Below the pieces are notes generated by a model. The model was given only the letters and a program-made list of their open reading frames with translations, was not told the DNA's origin and did no database searches. A DNA stretch of 64,000 bases from Maricaulis sp963975345 (GTDB lineage Bacteria > Pseudomonadota > Alphaproteobacteria > Caulobacterales > Maricaulaceae): the NCBI RefSeq assembly GCF_963975345.1, contig NZ_CAXBGE010000002.1, positions 62,001 through 126,000 on the forward strand, read 5' to 3'. Of the stretch, positions 1 to 8,399 are shown in pieces. The stretch's first letter is position 1. Each line of letters begins with the position of its first letter. A program made the translations under genes and the position numbers.

Positions 1-152
1 CGGCTGGAGGCGCGGGCGCGCTCGACCAGCTTGATCGCATCGGTGCGGATGCGCGCCTGGGCAGCGTCGTCCAGACCGGTGCGGTCGGCAAGGTGTTTGA
101 CCAATTCTGATTCGTCAGCGAATTTCGCCAGATCGAGATCGTCCCAATTCAT
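1..152 (-). CDS. N-terminal fragment, probably bifunctional proline dehydrogenase / P5C dehydrogenase (PutA)
   Basis: The reverse strand reads from an ATG at 152 and runs off the window edge, giving about 50 residues that begin MNWDDLDLAKFADESELV and continue with LDDAAQARIRTDAIKLVERAR. A short helical opening with an 'LVKHLA..TGLDDAAQARI' pattern resembles the start of alphaproteobacterial PutA, which oxidises proline to glutamate. The fragment is too short to contain any catalytic motif, so the name is an inference; it could be another enzyme with a similar helical N-terminus. Confidence 0.4.
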   Translation of the reverse strand, partial: MNWDDLDLAKFADESELVKHLADRTGLDDAAQARIRTDAIKLVERARASS

Positions 153-612
153 GCGGTCACGAGACTGAGTATCCAAGGCCAATCCTCCATGACCGGCGGG
201 CGGGGGCAGCCAGCCGGCAAATTTTCCGGAGCATGGTCGAGGCATTACGGCGCGGCAAGTCCAGTGAGCTGTGTCGCCGTTTGCACCCGTTCAGCACCGC
301 CCCATATCGCCTCCGGGCCGGGCGTCGGGTGTGGAAAAACTTTGCGGACCGCGCGTGAAATCGGGCCGTGCGGCGATGAAAATATCGCGGCGAGCCGTGG
401 CGGAGAAATATGCTTCGTCTTGACCGGCGCTGCATTTCGAGCCCTTTTCCTTGAGCAACACGCTGGCGGCACAGGTTGGGACACGATGCGGCATGGACAA
501 ACCGCTTTCGCCGCTTCATGACCCTTCAATGCCCGCTATGCTGGGCTACAGACAGGACCGGCCGGCCAATCTCTGGCGCCGCCGGCAGCAAGAAGGCAGA
601 CAGTTGAACGCG
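153..612. other. Intergenic stretch between the putA-like gene and the glycosyltransferase
   Basis: About 460 bases without a convincing gene. Several overlapping open frames exist on both strands but none has a recognisable domain, a good ribosome binding site or protein-like composition. The frame of the downstream glycosyltransferase is open back to a TTG at 451, but that extension is Arg/Gln-rich and unlike the family. The segment presumably holds the divergent promoters. No Pho-type repeat was seen. Confidence 0.4.
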
Positions 613-1752
613 ATGACCCAAGCAAGCGAACATTCCGACGACACTCCGGAAACCGGCAATGGCGACGAGCGACCCCAGCGCATCATGCTGGTGACCGATG
701 CCTGGGAGCCGCAAATGAACGGTGTCGTGCGCACTCTGTCGCGCACCGTCGCCGAATGCCGCGCCATGGGCCATGAGGTCGAAGTGATCCATCCCGGTCT
801 CGGCTATAAGACAATGCCGCTGCCGACCTATCCGGAAATCCAGCTGGCGTTTGGCGCCCGCCGGGACATCGCCCGCCGCTTCAAGGAATTCGAACCGGAA
901 GCGATTCATATCGCAACCGAAGGACCGCTGGGCATGGCGGCGCGTGCGATCTGCGTGAAGTGGAAACTGCCCTTCACGACCAGCTATCACACCAAATTTC
1001 CCGAATACATCAATACCCGTTTCCCCATCATCCCGCTGGCGGCGGGCTATACCTTCATGCGCTGGTTCCACAATGCTGGCGGCCGCATGATGGTGACGAC
1101 GCCGTCGATGCGCGATGATCTCGCTCTGCGCGGCTTCAAGCATTTGACGCCCTGGGCGCGCGGCGTCGACACGGTGCAATTTAATCCCGACAAGCGCCTC
1201 GTCGATGGCGAGGATGTCTATGCCGGACTGGAACGCCCGATCTGGGTCAATGTCGGACGCATCGCGGTCGAGAAGAATATCGAGGGCTTCCTCGAGCTCG
1301 ACCTGCCCGGCACCAAGGTTGTGGTCGGCGACGGACCGCAGCGCGAATCCCTCGGCGTAAAATATCCAAAAGCGGTTTTCCCGGGATCGAAATTCGGCGA
1401 CGAGCTGGCACGATATTTCGCCGATGCTGATGTCTTCGTCTTCCCAAGCTGGACCGACACATTCGGCCTCGTCAATCTGGAAGCCATGGCTTGCGGCACG
1501 CCTGTCGCGGCCTTCCCGGCGCACGGCCCCAAGGACATCATCCCGGGCTCAGGTGGCGGCTTCATCAATGACGATCTGCGTCAGGCCTGTCTCGATTGCC
1601 TCGATATCGACCGCGCCGCCCCGCGTGCCCATGCCGAGAAACATTCCTGGCACCAGTGCGCGATCGATTTCATCATCAATCTGAAACCGCAGCCCAAGCC
1701 GGAACGCCGCCGCTTCTGGCAACGCCTGCGCCGCCGGCGCATCGAGGACTAA
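613..1752 (+). CDS. Glycosyltransferase family 4 (GT-B fold)
   Basis: A 379-residue GT4 enzyme that would move a sugar from a nucleotide-sugar to a lipid or glycan at the cytoplasmic face of the membrane. The N-terminal acceptor domain has 'TDAWEPQMNGVVRT', typical of the mannosyl/sulfoquinovosyl-type GT4 subgroup. The donor half carries 'VGRIAVEKN' and, around residue 285, 'DTFGLVNLEAMACGTPV', the E-x7-E nucleotide-sugar site. The ATG at 613 is preferred over TTG 451 because family homology begins just after it. Being next to phosphate-acquisition genes, it could take part in phosphorus-free glycolipid synthesis, but no Pho box precedes it. Confidence 0.85.
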   Translation: MTQASEHSDDTPETGNGDERPQRIMLVTDAWEPQMNGVVRTLSRTVAECRAMGHEVEVIHPGLGYKTMPLPTYPEIQLAFGARRDIARRFKEFEPEAIHIATEGPLGMAARAICVKWKLPFTTSYHTKFPEYINTRFPIIPLAAGYTFMRWFHNAGGRMMVTTPSMRDDLALRGFKHLTPWARGVDTVQFNPDKRLVDGEDVYAGLERPIWVNVGRIAVEKNIEGFLELDLPGTKVVVGDGPQRESLGVKYPKAVFPGSKFGDELARYFADADVFVFPSWTDTFGLVNLEAMACGTPVAAFPAHGPKDIIPGSGGGFINDDLRQACLDCLDIDRAAPRAHAEKHSWHQCAIDFIINLKPQPKPERRRFWQRLRRRRIED

Positions 1753-1762
1753 AACCCAAACA

Positions 1763-1790
1763 AAAACGCCGCCCCGAGGGGCGGCGTTTT
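1763..1790 (+). terminator. Rho-independent terminator, probably bidirectional
   Basis: An A4-flanked GC hairpin (AACGCCGCCCC / GGGGCGGCGTT) ending in TTTT lies 11 bases after the glycosyltransferase stop. Being symmetric with A/T tracts on both sides, it can also stop minus-strand transcripts coming out of pstS, which ends at 1813. Confidence 0.85.
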
Positions 1791-1812
1791 CCATTCTGGT
1801 GTGTAGTTGCGC

Positions 1813-2868
1813 TTATTCCGGCGCCTGCGTCATGGCGGTCAACGAGCGGGCCGCTTCGCCCATCGCTTCGCGGTCGGCATCGGGCAGCGGGATCAGGCCG
1901 CGATCGGTGAGATAGCCATACTCGCCCCAAGCGTCATCCGAGGTGAATTCGGCGATGTACTCGCGCAGACCCGGCACCAGATCGGCGTGCTGGTTCTTGA
2001 CGTAGAAGTAGAGCGAACGCGCCACCGGGTAGGTCCCGTCGGCGATATCGTCGAATTCCGGCGCCATGCCATTGATGATGGCGCCATGCAGGCGGTCAGA
2101 ATTCTGATCGAGGAAAGAGAAACCGAACACGCCGAACGCGTCAGGCGTATTGATCAGGGTCTGAACAATCGCATTATCGTTCTCGCCGGCATCGATCCAT
2201 TTGCCGTCTTCGCGGATACGGCTGGCAATGCCTTCGAAACGATCGCCATCGCTGTCCTTGAGCGCGTCCATACAGGCGACACCCTCGGCACCGCCCTGCA
2301 TGACCAGCTCGACGAAAGCGTCGCGCGTGCCGGACGTTGGCGGTGGGCCGAACACCTCAATCCGCTGGGCCGGCAACGCGGAGTCGACATCCGACCAGGT
2401 ATTATTCGGATTGGGAACAAAACTCGAGCAAGTGTCATCGGTTGGCACTTCAGCCGCCAGAGCCAGCCAAAGCTGTGTCAGAGTGATCTCCATCGGAGGA
2501 TTGCCCTGGTCGGCCGCAGCGAGCACGATACCGTCAAAGCCGATGCGCACTTCGGTGATCTGGCGCACGCCATTGGCTTGGCACCGCTCATATTCCGAAG
2601 CATGCATCCGCCGCGAGGCATTGGTTATGTCGGGCTGGTCAAGACCGACACCGGCGCAGAACAGGCGGAAGCCGCCGCCCGAACCGGTCGATTCGACGAC
2701 CGGGGTCGCGAACTGGGTCTTGGCGCCGAAAGATTCAGCGACCGCCGTCGAGAACGGAAACACCGTCGAGGAACCGACAATGCGGATCTGGTCGCGGCTC
2801 TGGGCCTGCGCACCGGCGCCGAGCGCCAGGACCGCGGCCAGGGCGGCGAGAGGGGTGGTGATTTTCAT
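1813..2868 (-). CDS. pstS: Phosphate ABC transporter substrate-binding protein PstS
   Basis: A 351-residue periplasmic phosphate receptor. From ATG 2868 it has a classic signal peptide (MKITTPLAALAAVLALGAGAQA) followed by 'IRIVGSSTVFPFSTAVAE', the phosphate-binding loop of PstS proteins, and later 'GPPPTSGTRDAFVELV', a second ligand-binding segment. The frame is open to 3060, but only the 2868 start gives a signal peptide. It lies 61 bases behind the porin and is probably co-transcribed with it from the Pho box at 4216-4248. No pstC, pstA, pstB or phoU gene is present in the window, so the rest of the transporter must lie elsewhere. Confidence 0.93.
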   Translation of the reverse strand: MKITTPLAALAAVLALGAGAQAQSRDQIRIVGSSTVFPFSTAVAESFGAKTQFATPVVESTGSGGGFRLFCAGVGLDQPDITNASRRMHASEYERCQANGVRQITEVRIGFDGIVLAAADQGNPPMEITLTQLWLALAAEVPTDDTCSSFVPNPNNTWSDVDSALPAQRIEVFGPPPTSGTRDAFVELVMQGGAEGVACMDALKDSDGDRFEGIASRIREDGKWIDAGENDNAIVQTLINTPDAFGVFGFSFLDQNSDRLHGAIINGMAPEFDDIADGTYPVARSLYFYVKNQHADLVPGLREYIAEFTSDDAWGEYGYLTDRGLIPLPDADREAMGEAARSLTAMTQAPE

Positions 2869-2929
2869 GCGGTTGATTCCCTTTTCACTTAGAGAAGATG
2901 ATGCAGGTTTGAACCTGAACCGGTGATGG

Positions 2930-4132
2930 CTAGAAATCCCACTGAACGCGCACTTGCGGTCCGGACACACTGGTATTGGGTCCGCCCGGCACGGCCAATT
3001 CACCCGTGACGTAATTGGCCATAACCCGGAAATGATCTTCGACATACCAGTTCGCGCCAAGCGTCCAGGTCGTCAATTCGCCAGCCGCGACATCGTTGAG
3101 ATCGGAATAATCATAACGCGCCGCAAGCTCGATCGCTCCCATGCCGCCTTCCGAGACCGGAGTCGTTGGATGCGTGCGGCTGAAGGAACCGCCAGACGTG
3201 CTGTAGCTGCGCGTTTCGCCGGTCAGGAAATAACCGAGATTGAGGAAGGCGCTGTTGATCCGTGGATTGCCGGTCGGGCCGTTCAGCTCCATCGTCATGT
3301 ATTCGGCGTGGGCATGGAAGGGACCGGAGATCGCAGCGGCCTCCAGACCGATCAGGGTCGAGCTGTCGGCCTCGCCGAGCGGGCGGCCCGGACGGAAATC
3401 AGCGGTGACGATGCGGTCGGTCGAATGGGTGCGCGGACGGGCCCGGACACGGGTCCCGGCATTGCCGTAATCCATTTGCCGCACTGAAGCGCCCAGATGG
3501 ACCAGAAGATTATCGGTGTGTACCGGCAGATAGGTGATGCGCGCCGCAAAGGCCGAGCTGTCATCGGTCGAGAAGCTCTGGCTCAAATCGCCGGTAACGC
3601 CGCCATAGGCACCAGCCTTGAAGGTGTAATTGTCGCCGTGGTGAGCGATGGCCACACCGACGCGGCGGTCAAGGCCGAACAATTCCGTGCCCGTGCCACG
3701 TTCCATGAATGTGATGTAGCGCGAGGACGTTTGCTCTTCGAGCGAGTTCGGCGTTTTCATATTGCCGACGAGGACATCGAAGCCCGTCGCGTGAAAGGTC
3801 AGGGCCACATCCTTGGCGCGGACCTGGTTATTGATCAGATCAAACTCGGCAACATATCCGACATGGGCGAATTGGCCGGTGATCCCGAGGCGGCCGGTGC
3901 GGATCTCGCTATCATTGAAGGTCGTGGTGACGCCGGCGCGATCAAAATCAATATTCGCAGCATCGAGATAGATGCGGCCACGGAACGTGAAGCTGTCGCC
4001 GGTTGCGGCATTGCTCCAGCTGGGCACGCCATCAAAATTCCAACCCGAAGCGTCATCGGCGTGCGCTGCGCTCAAGCCGGCTGCCGATGCCAGTGCGACC
4101 AGCGCCGCGCTTGTTAAATATCGTTTGAACAT
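2930..4132 (-). CDS. OprO/OprP-family porin (phosphate-selective type)
   Basis: A 400-residue outer-membrane beta-barrel. A signal peptide (MFKRYLTSAALVALASA...AHA) is followed by 'FTFRGRIYLDAANIDFD', a standard opening of the phosphate-selective porin O/P family, then alternating aromatic/polar strands ending in 'VRVQWDF' with the terminal Phe needed for barrel assembly. Start 4132 was chosen because the open frame upstream to 4183 is charged and lacks signal character. It leads pstS and is preceded by three 11-bp-spaced Pho half-sites, so phosphate passage is the likely role; anion selectivity itself cannot be read from the sequence. Confidence 0.88.
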   Translation of the reverse strand: MFKRYLTSAALVALASAAGLSAAHADDASGWNFDGVPSWSNAATGDSFTFRGRIYLDAANIDFDRAGVTTTFNDSEIRTGRLGITGQFAHVGYVAEFDLINNQVRAKDVALTFHATGFDVLVGNMKTPNSLEEQTSSRYITFMERGTGTELFGLDRRVGVAIAHHGDNYTFKAGAYGGVTGDLSQSFSTDDSSAFAARITYLPVHTDNLLVHLGASVRQMDYGNAGTRVRARPRTHSTDRIVTADFRPGRPLGEADSSTLIGLEAAAISGPFHAHAEYMTMELNGPTGNPRINSAFLNLGYFLTGETRSYSTSGGSFSRTHPTTPVSEGGMGAIELAARYDYSDLNDVAAGELTTWTLGANWYVEDHFRVMANYVTGELAVPGGPNTSVSGPQVRVQWDF

Positions 4133-4215
4133 TGTCTTTCCGTCCTGACGCTGATGGCGCCTCCGATCCCCGGCGGCACTCAAAATTTCGACTTCACAAC
4201 ATCTCGATAGTCGCG

Positions 4216-4248
4216 CTCGGTGACGCTTTTGCGACGGCTGCGTGACAT
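4216..4248 (-). promoter_or_regulatory. Pho box (three 11-bp PhoB-type repeats) upstream of porin-pstS
   Basis: On the minus strand three units follow each other with exactly 11-bp spacing: ATGTCACGCAG, CCGTCGCAAAA and GCGTCACCGAG. This matches the known PhoB arrangement of CTGTCAT-like heptamers in 11-bp tandem. It lies 84 bases upstream of the porin start, with TATCGA as a possible -10 just downstream. The middle unit is the weakest. Activation under phosphate starvation is an inference. Confidence 0.7.
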
Positions 4249-4270
4249 GTTTGTTTCAGTGACGCCGCAC

Positions 4271-4303
4271 AAAAAGGCCCGCAGCGCGGTCACGCTGCGG
4301 GCC
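4271..4303 (-). terminator. Rho-independent terminator of the phnC-phnDE operon
   Basis: A perfect 11-bp stem (GGCCCGCAGCG / CGCTGCGGGCC) with a 6-base loop is followed on the minus strand by TTTTT. It lies just after the phnDE stop codon and separates that operon from the Pho box of the porin-pstS unit. Confidence 0.88.
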
Positions 4304-4329
4304 CTTTATCCAACTTGTCACGAGGTGGA

Positions 4330-6336
4330 TCAGAGCAGGCGTTTACGCAGAAGCTGCGACAGCATGTCGATCGCGCTGACCGCGAGAATGATGACGATGA
4401 CGATCGCGGCCGTGCGCTGGTAATCAAAGGCGCGAACGGCCTCGAACAGGATCTGGCCGATGCCGCCGGCACCGATCAGGCCGAGCACGGTCGCCGAGCG
4501 CGCATTCGATTCGAAGCGGTAGAGACCGAACGAGGTCCAGAGCGGCGCCACTTGCGGTATCACGCCCCAGATCACTTCGTGCAGCGGCAGCGCACCGGTT
4601 GCCCGCACACCCTCGACAGGCCCGTGATCGATTGCCTCGACGGCTTCGGAGAATAGTTTTGCAAGCACGCCCGTGGTGTGAACCGCGAGCGCCATCACCC
4701 CGGCCAATGGCCCCAGTCCGACGGCGGCGATGAAGATCAGGGCGATGATCAGCTCATTGATCGAGCGGAACACGTCCATCAAACGCCGTACCGGCTGCAC
4801 GACCCAGGCTGGCGCAACATTGCGGGCGCTGAGCAGGCCGAAGGGAATGGCCGCGACGACGGCGATAAATGTGCCCCAGATCGCGATCTGCACCGTGATG
4901 ATCATTTGCGGCACGGCTTCAATAATGCCGGCCCGCAAATCGACCCAATAGGCGCTGCGCGAGGCGGCGCTGGCGATATTGTCGGGGAAGAACCCGGCGA
5001 GAAATTCCTGCATATCGCCGAAATTCTCAACCAATAGATAGCTTCGGTCCATGTCGGACGGATCGAAACTCCAGACCAGGATGATAATCACGCCGGCACC
5101 GATCACCGCATTGGCGAGGCGCTCGGTCAAAGGCAGTTTCGGTCCGGGACCGCGCGGCGCGCCGGCCCACATGAGCCCGGCCAAGAGCAGGCCCGCCAGT
5201 ATCACCAGCCCGCCGAGCAGAGGCCAATTACGTGTGACCACGACGTCGTGATTGACGGCATTTCCCGCTTGGCCGGTCGCGCTGGCCAGACTGTCCAAGC
5301 CGGAATTGCCGGCTTCGACTGCGGCCAGACGGGCCTGAAGTTCGGCAACACGTGTGGCGCGCTCCTCCTCGGTCAGTTCGGTATCATTGCGGACCAGGAT
5401 CAGGTCGCGAACGATTTCCAGCTGCACGATCGGATCGAGATGCGCATTGGAGGCTGGCAGAAACAGGCCGAAAAACAGGGGCTGAAGCACGGCGCGCGCT
5501 TGGGCGATCTCTTCCGGCGTGCCGTGGCGGCCGTAATTCATGAAGAAATATTGCAGGCGCAGCTTGGCTTCCTGATCGAGATCGGTGCGCCAGATGATTG
5601 GATCAGTGCCGATCGGCGGTGAGGTCCAGATCACCCGGATACGCGACGCGATCTCGGGACGCGAGCCGTGCAGCACGGTCAGGCTGGTGGTGTTATTGGT
5701 CCCGACGTCGATCTGCCCATTGGCCACCGCGACGGCATTGGCCTCGTGATTGGCATTGCGCACGGTATTGAAGCATTCGGCCGGATCGATATTGCGCGGC
5801 GCGAAGATGAAGGCCGAGGGCACCAGATAGCCGGAGGTCGAATTGGGATCGCCCATGCCGAAATCGAGTGAGCGATCACAGGTCAGGATATCGTCGAGCG
5901 TCTGGATCGGGCTGTCGGCCGGCACGATCAGGACGGAATTATAGCCCTCGCTGCCATCGGGATAGGTCGCCTTGGCAAAGACTTCGCCGCCGGCAAGGCG
6001 GACCGCCTGCAGTCCGGAGAAATTGGAAAACCAGGCGAACTGGACGCTGTTATAGCGCATCGCCTGGATCATGCCGGCATAGTCGGAGGCATAGAAGGGC
6101 TGGATATCATAGCCCGTCCACTCTTCCATCGCCTCGATGAATGGCCCCCAATTGGAGGCTTGGTTGGCGGAGGATTCGGTGGCGATAATGCCGAAATTCA
6201 GCGTGCCGCGTGAAGCGGCAGGACCGGTGTCAGCGGTGTCACTGGCATCCGGTGTGGAGGCCGGTGCGCAGGCCGCCAGCATCAGGCCGAGGCCGGTGAC
6301 CAGCGCGCGCAAGCTCTTGTTGATCCAGCCGCTCAT
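4330..6336 (-). CDS. phnD/phnE: Phosphonate/phosphite ABC transporter: PhnD-PhnE fusion (binding protein fused to permease)
   Basis: One uninterrupted 668-residue frame joins two proteins that are normally separate. Residues 1-25 form a lipoprotein signal with lipobox LAAC. Residues about 45-330 are a PhnD-type binding domain ('LNFGIIATESS', 'YASDYAGMIQAMRYNSVQFAWFS', 'DPNSTSGYLVPS'). After a Glu/Ala-rich linker and a transmembrane helix near 375 comes a PhnE-type inner-membrane permease with the ABC-coupling EAA loop 'EGVRATGALPLHEVIWGVIPQ'. The receptor would thus be tethered at both ends. The gene overlaps phnC by 4 bases, and the pair makes a complete importer from two genes. Whether the substrate is phosphonate, phosphite or phosphate esters is not readable. 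Confidence 0.9.
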   Translation of the reverse strand: MSGWINKSLRALVTGLGLMLAACAPASTPDASDTADTGPAASRGTLNFGIIATESSANQASNWGPFIEAMEEWTGYDIQPFYASDYAGMIQAMRYNSVQFAWFSNFSGLQAVRLAGGEVFAKATYPDGSEGYNSVLIVPADSPIQTLDDILTCDRSLDFGMGDPNSTSGYLVPSAFIFAPRNIDPAECFNTVRNANHEANAVAVANGQIDVGTNNTTSLTVLHGSRPEIASRIRVIWTSPPIGTDPIIWRTDLDQEAKLRLQYFFMNYGRHGTPEEIAQARAVLQPLFFGLFLPASNAHLDPIVQLEIVRDLILVRNDTELTEEERATRVAELQARLAAVEAGNSGLDSLASATGQAGNAVNHDVVVTRNWPLLGGLVILAGLLLAGLMWAGAPRGPGPKLPLTERLANAVIGAGVIIILVWSFDPSDMDRSYLLVENFGDMQEFLAGFFPDNIASAASRSAYWVDLRAGIIEAVPQMIITVQIAIWGTFIAVVAAIPFGLLSARNVAPAWVVQPVRRLMDVFRSINELIIALIFIAAVGLGPLAGVMALAVHTTGVLAKLFSEAVEAIDHGPVEGVRATGALPLHEVIWGVIPQVAPLWTSFGLYRFESNARSATVLGLIGAGGIGQILFEAVRAFDYQRTAAIVIVIILAVSAIDMLSQLLRKRLL

Positions 6337-7130
6337 TCGTCATCTCCCCCGTAGAAGGCCTGCTCGTATTCAGGGCCGTAAACCTCGATCAGCTTTTCCT
6401 GGGTGAGCTCCGCGCTCGGCCCGTCAAACACGATGCGGCCCTTGTTGAGCGCCACGACCCGGTCACAGAACTGGCTGGCGTAATCGACCTGGTGCAGCGT
6501 CACGATGACGGTGAGATTGTCCTTGCGGTTCAACTCGCGCAGCAATTCCATCACGGTGCGCGCCGAAACCGGATCGAGCGAAGCGATCGGCTCGTCGGCG
6601 AACAAAACCTCGGCGCCTTGCACCAGGGCGCGGGCAATAGCGCCGCGCTGCTGCTGCCCGCCGGACAGTTTGGAGGCGCGGCGGGCGGCGAAGCCGGCAA
6701 TGCCGACACGTTCCAGCGCATCCATCGCCTTTTGCTTGTCGGCCATCGAGAATATCCCCAGCGCACCGCGCCAAGGCGAGATCCGGCCGAGTGCACCGAT
6801 CAGCACATTGCCGAACAGGGACAGCCGGCCGACCAGATTGAATTGCTGGAAAATGAAACCGAGATGGGAGCGGTGCTCGCGGACGCCGGACGCGATCTTG
6901 CCCTTGGCCTGCATGCGATGGCCCAGCACCGAAACCGGCCCGCTATCGCTATCGGCGATCTGCAGGGCGGCAGCGACGCGCAACAGGGTCGACTTGCCCG
7001 AACCGGACGGTCCGATCAATCCGACCATCTCGCCACGCCCAACCGACAGGCTGACATCGTCGAGCGCTTTGGTGTCGCCGAATGTCATTTTCAGATTTTT
7101 GGCGTGAAGCGCCAGAGCGGCGTCTGTCAT
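6333..7130 (-). CDS. phnC: Phosphonate ABC transporter ATP-binding protein PhnC
   Basis: A 265-residue ABC ATPase that powers the neighbouring PhnD-PhnE importer. Walker A is 'GPSGSGKSTLLR', the Q-loop is 'FIFQQFNLVGRLSLFGNVLIGALG' (a stretch characteristic of PhnC), the signature is 'LSGGQQQR', Walker B is 'VLFADEPIASLD' and the H-loop is 'VTLHQVDYA'. It is the first gene of the operon, with AGGGGGA as ribosome binding site and a two-unit Pho box 41 bases upstream. Confidence 0.95.
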   Translation of the reverse strand: MTDAALALHAKNLKMTFGDTKALDDVSLSVGRGEMVGLIGPSGSGKSTLLRVAAALQIADSDSGPVSVLGHRMQAKGKIASGVREHRSHLGFIFQQFNLVGRLSLFGNVLIGALGRISPWRGALGIFSMADKQKAMDALERVGIAGFAARRASKLSGGQQQRGAIARALVQGAEVLFADEPIASLDPVSARTVMELLRELNRKDNLTVIVTLHQVDYASQFCDRVVALNKGRIVFDGPSAELTQEKLIEVYGPEYEQAFYGGDDE

Positions 7131-7170
7131 CTTGGGCGTCCCCCTGCATAGTCACGGCTTTGTGGCGTAA

Positions 7171-7192
7171 GGGCATGACACATTTGTGACAA
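7171..7192 (-). promoter_or_regulatory. Pho box upstream of phnC
   Basis: On the minus strand TTGTCACAAAT is followed directly by GTGTCATGCCC, two strong PhoB half-sites 11 bp apart. GACTAT at 7149-7154 could be the -10. The site lies between phnC and the divergent truncated peptidase frame. PhoB control of the phosphonate importer is an inference from the motif. Confidence 0.75.
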
Positions 7193-7199
7193 GAGGAAG

Positions 7200-7385
7200 A
7201 TGACGCTGATTCATTTTGCGCCCCCCCTCTTGTTCGGCACTCTGGTCGCCCTGGCCGGGATTGATGCACGTACACAAAGGCTTCCCGACCTTCTCACCCT
7301 GCCGCTCATCGAAGCAGGGATTGCAGTCAAAGGACTGATTTTTTCATGGCGGATGGCAATCGCTGGCGCAGCACTCGGTTATCGG
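7200..7385 (+). pseudogene. Truncated A24 prepilin-peptidase (5' remnant)
   Basis: From ATG 7200, with AGAGG just before it, the frame reads a hydrophobic helix, then 'AGIDARTQRLPDLLTLPLIEAG' (the first catalytic Asp region of type IV prepilin/A24 peptidases) and 'AIAGAALGY', which normally leads into the second catalytic GxGD motif. Homology stops after 'GYR', about ten bases before the stop codon of the opposing YeeE-like gene, and the GxGD motif is absent. The frame stays open to 7667 only as antisense of that gene. It looks like a gene cut by an insertion or deletion and cannot be catalytic as written. Confidence 0.6.
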
Positions 7386-7394
7386 GTGCGCATC

Positions 7395-8399
7395 TCAGCG
7401 CGCTTGCTGGCGCGTCCGGCAGATATCGCCGCTGCACTGAACGGTCGGGATCCGGCCGCCGAATGCGCGCATGAGGGAAAGCGTTCCGAGCACGCCGACG
7501 AAAATGCTGGCATAGGCAGGAATGGCGTGCGGCGACAACGAAGGTATCGCAAACAGGATCAGACCATCATTGCCGCCCGGAATCAGCACGGTTCCCGCGC
7601 CCATCAGCAATCCACCCGCCACATGTCTGAGGGCCATGAGGCCGCGCGGCAGGCGCAGAACGAATGAACCGCGCTGCAGGCTTGAAAAAGCCATTCCCAA
7701 AATCGCGGCGCCCAGCAGGCCCCATGCCAGCGTTGGCTGTGCGCAGCTGGTACTCGAGCTGGCCGTTATGCCGCACAAAATGGTGGACGAGAAAGACCAG
7801 GGTCCGGTCGCCTCAATGATGACCGCATTGGAGATCCCCACCAGCGCGGCCCCCGCCGACAGCGTGTAGACCGAAGCGCCAAGAACCTTGCGCAGGGATT
7901 GTTTTCGCCAGAACCGTCTGACGATCAAACTGCTTTCCCACAGCAAAGCGGCACCCAGTATGACCAGAACCGCCAAGGGATAGTCGGGCTGTTGGAAGGT
8001 GGCGGCCGTGGGGCGCGCCAAGGCAAGGGACGCCGCGGCCCACATGCCCACCGGCCAGGCTGCAACGGTCAGCCAAAGGCCGAGATTGCCATCGACCGCC
8101 CGGGTCAAGGTCGACAGGGTGCAGCCGCCATTCAGCGCCGCCCCGACGCCGAACAGAACGCCGCCAAGCACAGACAGCAATGTGAGCGGCCAATGGCTGA
8201 ACTGTGTCGCATGACCGAAAGCGCCGACCACCGCCGTCAGGGCCATCACCCAGCCGGCACTCTTGATGAATGACCACAGGAAATGTCCGCGGCCGGAGGT
8301 CAGCACCTCTGCGGCCGCCTTGACCGTGCACAGCCCGGCCCGGTGAGCAGCAAAGCCGAGAATGGCGCCCATCAAAAGTGAGAGCAGAATATTTGTCAC
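7395..8399 (-). CDS. YeeE/YedE (TsuA-like) sulfur-compound transporter
   Basis: A 334-residue integral membrane protein with about nine or ten hydrophobic helices. It has the family hallmarks 'HRAGLCTVKAA' near the start and 'FGVGAALNGGCTLSTLTR', Cys-containing loops known in this family to relay thiosulfate. Both half-repeats are in a single chain: a second Cys/Gly region follows at 'GAGTVLIPGGNDGLI', where the usual Cys is replaced. Substrate (thiosulfate or another sulfur species) is inferred from family. It lies tail-to-tail with the truncated peptidase, so it may have arrived by the event that broke that gene. Confidence 0.82.
   Translation of the reverse strand: MTNILLSLLMGAILGFAAHRAGLCTVKAAAEVLTSGRGHFLWSFIKSAGWVMALTAVVGAFGHATQFSHWPLTLLSVLGGVLFGVGAALNGGCTLSTLTRAVDGNLGLWLTVAAWPVGMWAAASLALARPTAATFQQPDYPLAVLVILGAALLWESSLIVRRFWRKQSLRKVLGASVYTLSAGAALVGISNAVIIEATGPWSFSSTILCGITASSSTSCAQPTLAWGLLGAAILGMAFSSLQRGSFVLRLPRGLMALRHVAGGLLMGAGTVLIPGGNDGLILFAIPSLSPHAIPAYASIFVGVLGTLSLMRAFGGRIPTVQCSGDICRTRQQAR

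Noticed and set aside
451..612. N-terminal extension of the glycosyltransferase to TTG 451
   Set aside because: The extension has no family similarity and no ribosome site; ATG 613 starts just before the conserved domain.
1807..2892. 361-codon plus-strand frame
   Set aside because: Antisense of pstS; composition and lack of domains show it is a high-GC shadow.
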